The position numbers and the translations under genes were made by a program. The notes under the pieces are model-generated. The model was not told where the DNA came from. It did not search any database and worked only from the letters and a program-made list of their open reading frames with translations. A DNA stretch of 5,787 bases from an uncultured Bacilli bacterium (GTDB lineage: Bacteria > Bacillota_I > Bacilli_A > RF39 > UBA660). The DNA lies in NCBI GenBank assembly GCA_947630095.1, contig CANRGI010000082.1:1-5787 (forward strand), written 5' to 3'. The first letter of the stretch is position 1. Each line of letters starts with the position of its first letter. Shown here one piece after another: positions 5,616 to 5,787 of the stretch.

Positions 5616-5644
5616 TAACATTTTTAATATTTTTAGCATATAAT
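5615..5644 (+). promoter_or_regulatory. Divergent promoter of the plus-strand gene at 5666
   Basis: A perfect -10 TATAAT (5639-5644) stands about 22 bases before the ATG. The best -35 is ATAACA (5615-5620; four of six) at an 18-base spacing, so the upstream element is weak. It shares one base with the -35 of the trmB promoter, so the two promoters are back to back and polymerases bound at each could interfere. Confidence 0.55.
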
Positions 5645-5665
5645 ATTATAAAGTTAGGTGATTTT

Positions 5666-5787
5666 ATGAATAGAGATATGTATTATGGTTCTTATCAAGG
5701 AGGAGGATTTACTGAACCAAATATGATTAACATGCCCCCTTCTGGTTACAATATGACTTCTTCTTATCAAGCATTTGGCCCAAATAT
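5666..5787 (+). CDS. Hypothetical protein, N-terminal 40 codons (cut by right edge)
   Basis: An open frame begins at the ATG at 5666 with AGGTG (5655-5659) 6 bases upstream and a TATAAT promoter, and stays open to the right edge. The visible residues start MNRDMYYGSYQGGGF and continue with PNMINMPPSGYNM and SSYQAFGPN. The composition (Gly, Tyr, Asn, Met, Pro, Gln; almost no charge after residue 4, no hydrophobic core) indicates a disordered, coat- or scaffold-like N-terminus, not a signal peptide. The family is not recognisable from 40 residues; a structured or coiled-coil part may follow outside the window. It is the only rightward gene here. Confidence 0.7.
   Translation, partial: MNRDMYYGSYQGGGFTEPNMINMPPSGYNMTSSYQAFGPN

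Noticed and set aside
1..5787. Alternative genetic code (UGA as Trp), suggested by the extreme AT content
   Set aside because: Trp is encoded by TGG in tyrS, the surface protein and trmB, and no in-frame TGA occurs; the standard bacterial code explains every gene.

Overview
The window is very AT-rich, uses Shine-Dalgarno-led genes, ends every complete gene with TAA and reads Trp as TGG, with no in-frame TGA. A T-box leader on tyrS, a YtxG/YtxH-type gene pair, a lipobox lipoprotein and an NPKTG-anchored surface protein together point to a low-GC Firmicutes/Bacilli-type organism, plausibly a host-associated Erysipelotrichales- or RF39-like lineage. The lineage is inferred from style and gene content only; there is no marker here that settles it.

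Layout. Everything except the last 120 bases is transcribed leftward (minus strand). Reading with transcription from the right: trmB (5563-4946), a tRNA m7G46 methyltransferase, has its own promoter. After a 7-bp-arm inverted repeat and an extended -10 promoter comes a tight run of five genes (4855-1189): a small lipoprotein, a 339-aa acidic low-complexity protein, a short YtxG/DUF948-like membrane protein, a YtxH-like protein, and a secreted thioester-domain surface protein with an NPKTG sorting signal. Gaps are 15, 3, -8 and 12 bases, so they are probably one operon dealing with the cell envelope. A separate promoter then drives a 100-aa helical orphan (1137-835). Finally a promoter at 830-802 drives a tyrosine T-box leader and tyrS (580 to beyond the left edge).

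At the right edge a divergent plus-strand gene begins at 5666 (40 codons visible; Gly/Tyr/Asn/Met-rich start). Its promoter lies back to back with the trmB promoter.

The most interesting content is the envelope operon. A putative covalent adhesin (Cys99/Gln197 thioester pair, NPKTG anchor) is the last gene behind YtxG/YtxH homologues, a lipoprotein and an unrecognised acidic protein with a conserved-looking core. Translation-related genes (trmB, tyrS) flank it. No mobile element, CRISPR array, tRNA or rRNA was seen, and there is no gene-free stretch longer than 300 bases; the 254-base gap at 581-834 is filled by the tyrS promoter and T-box leader.
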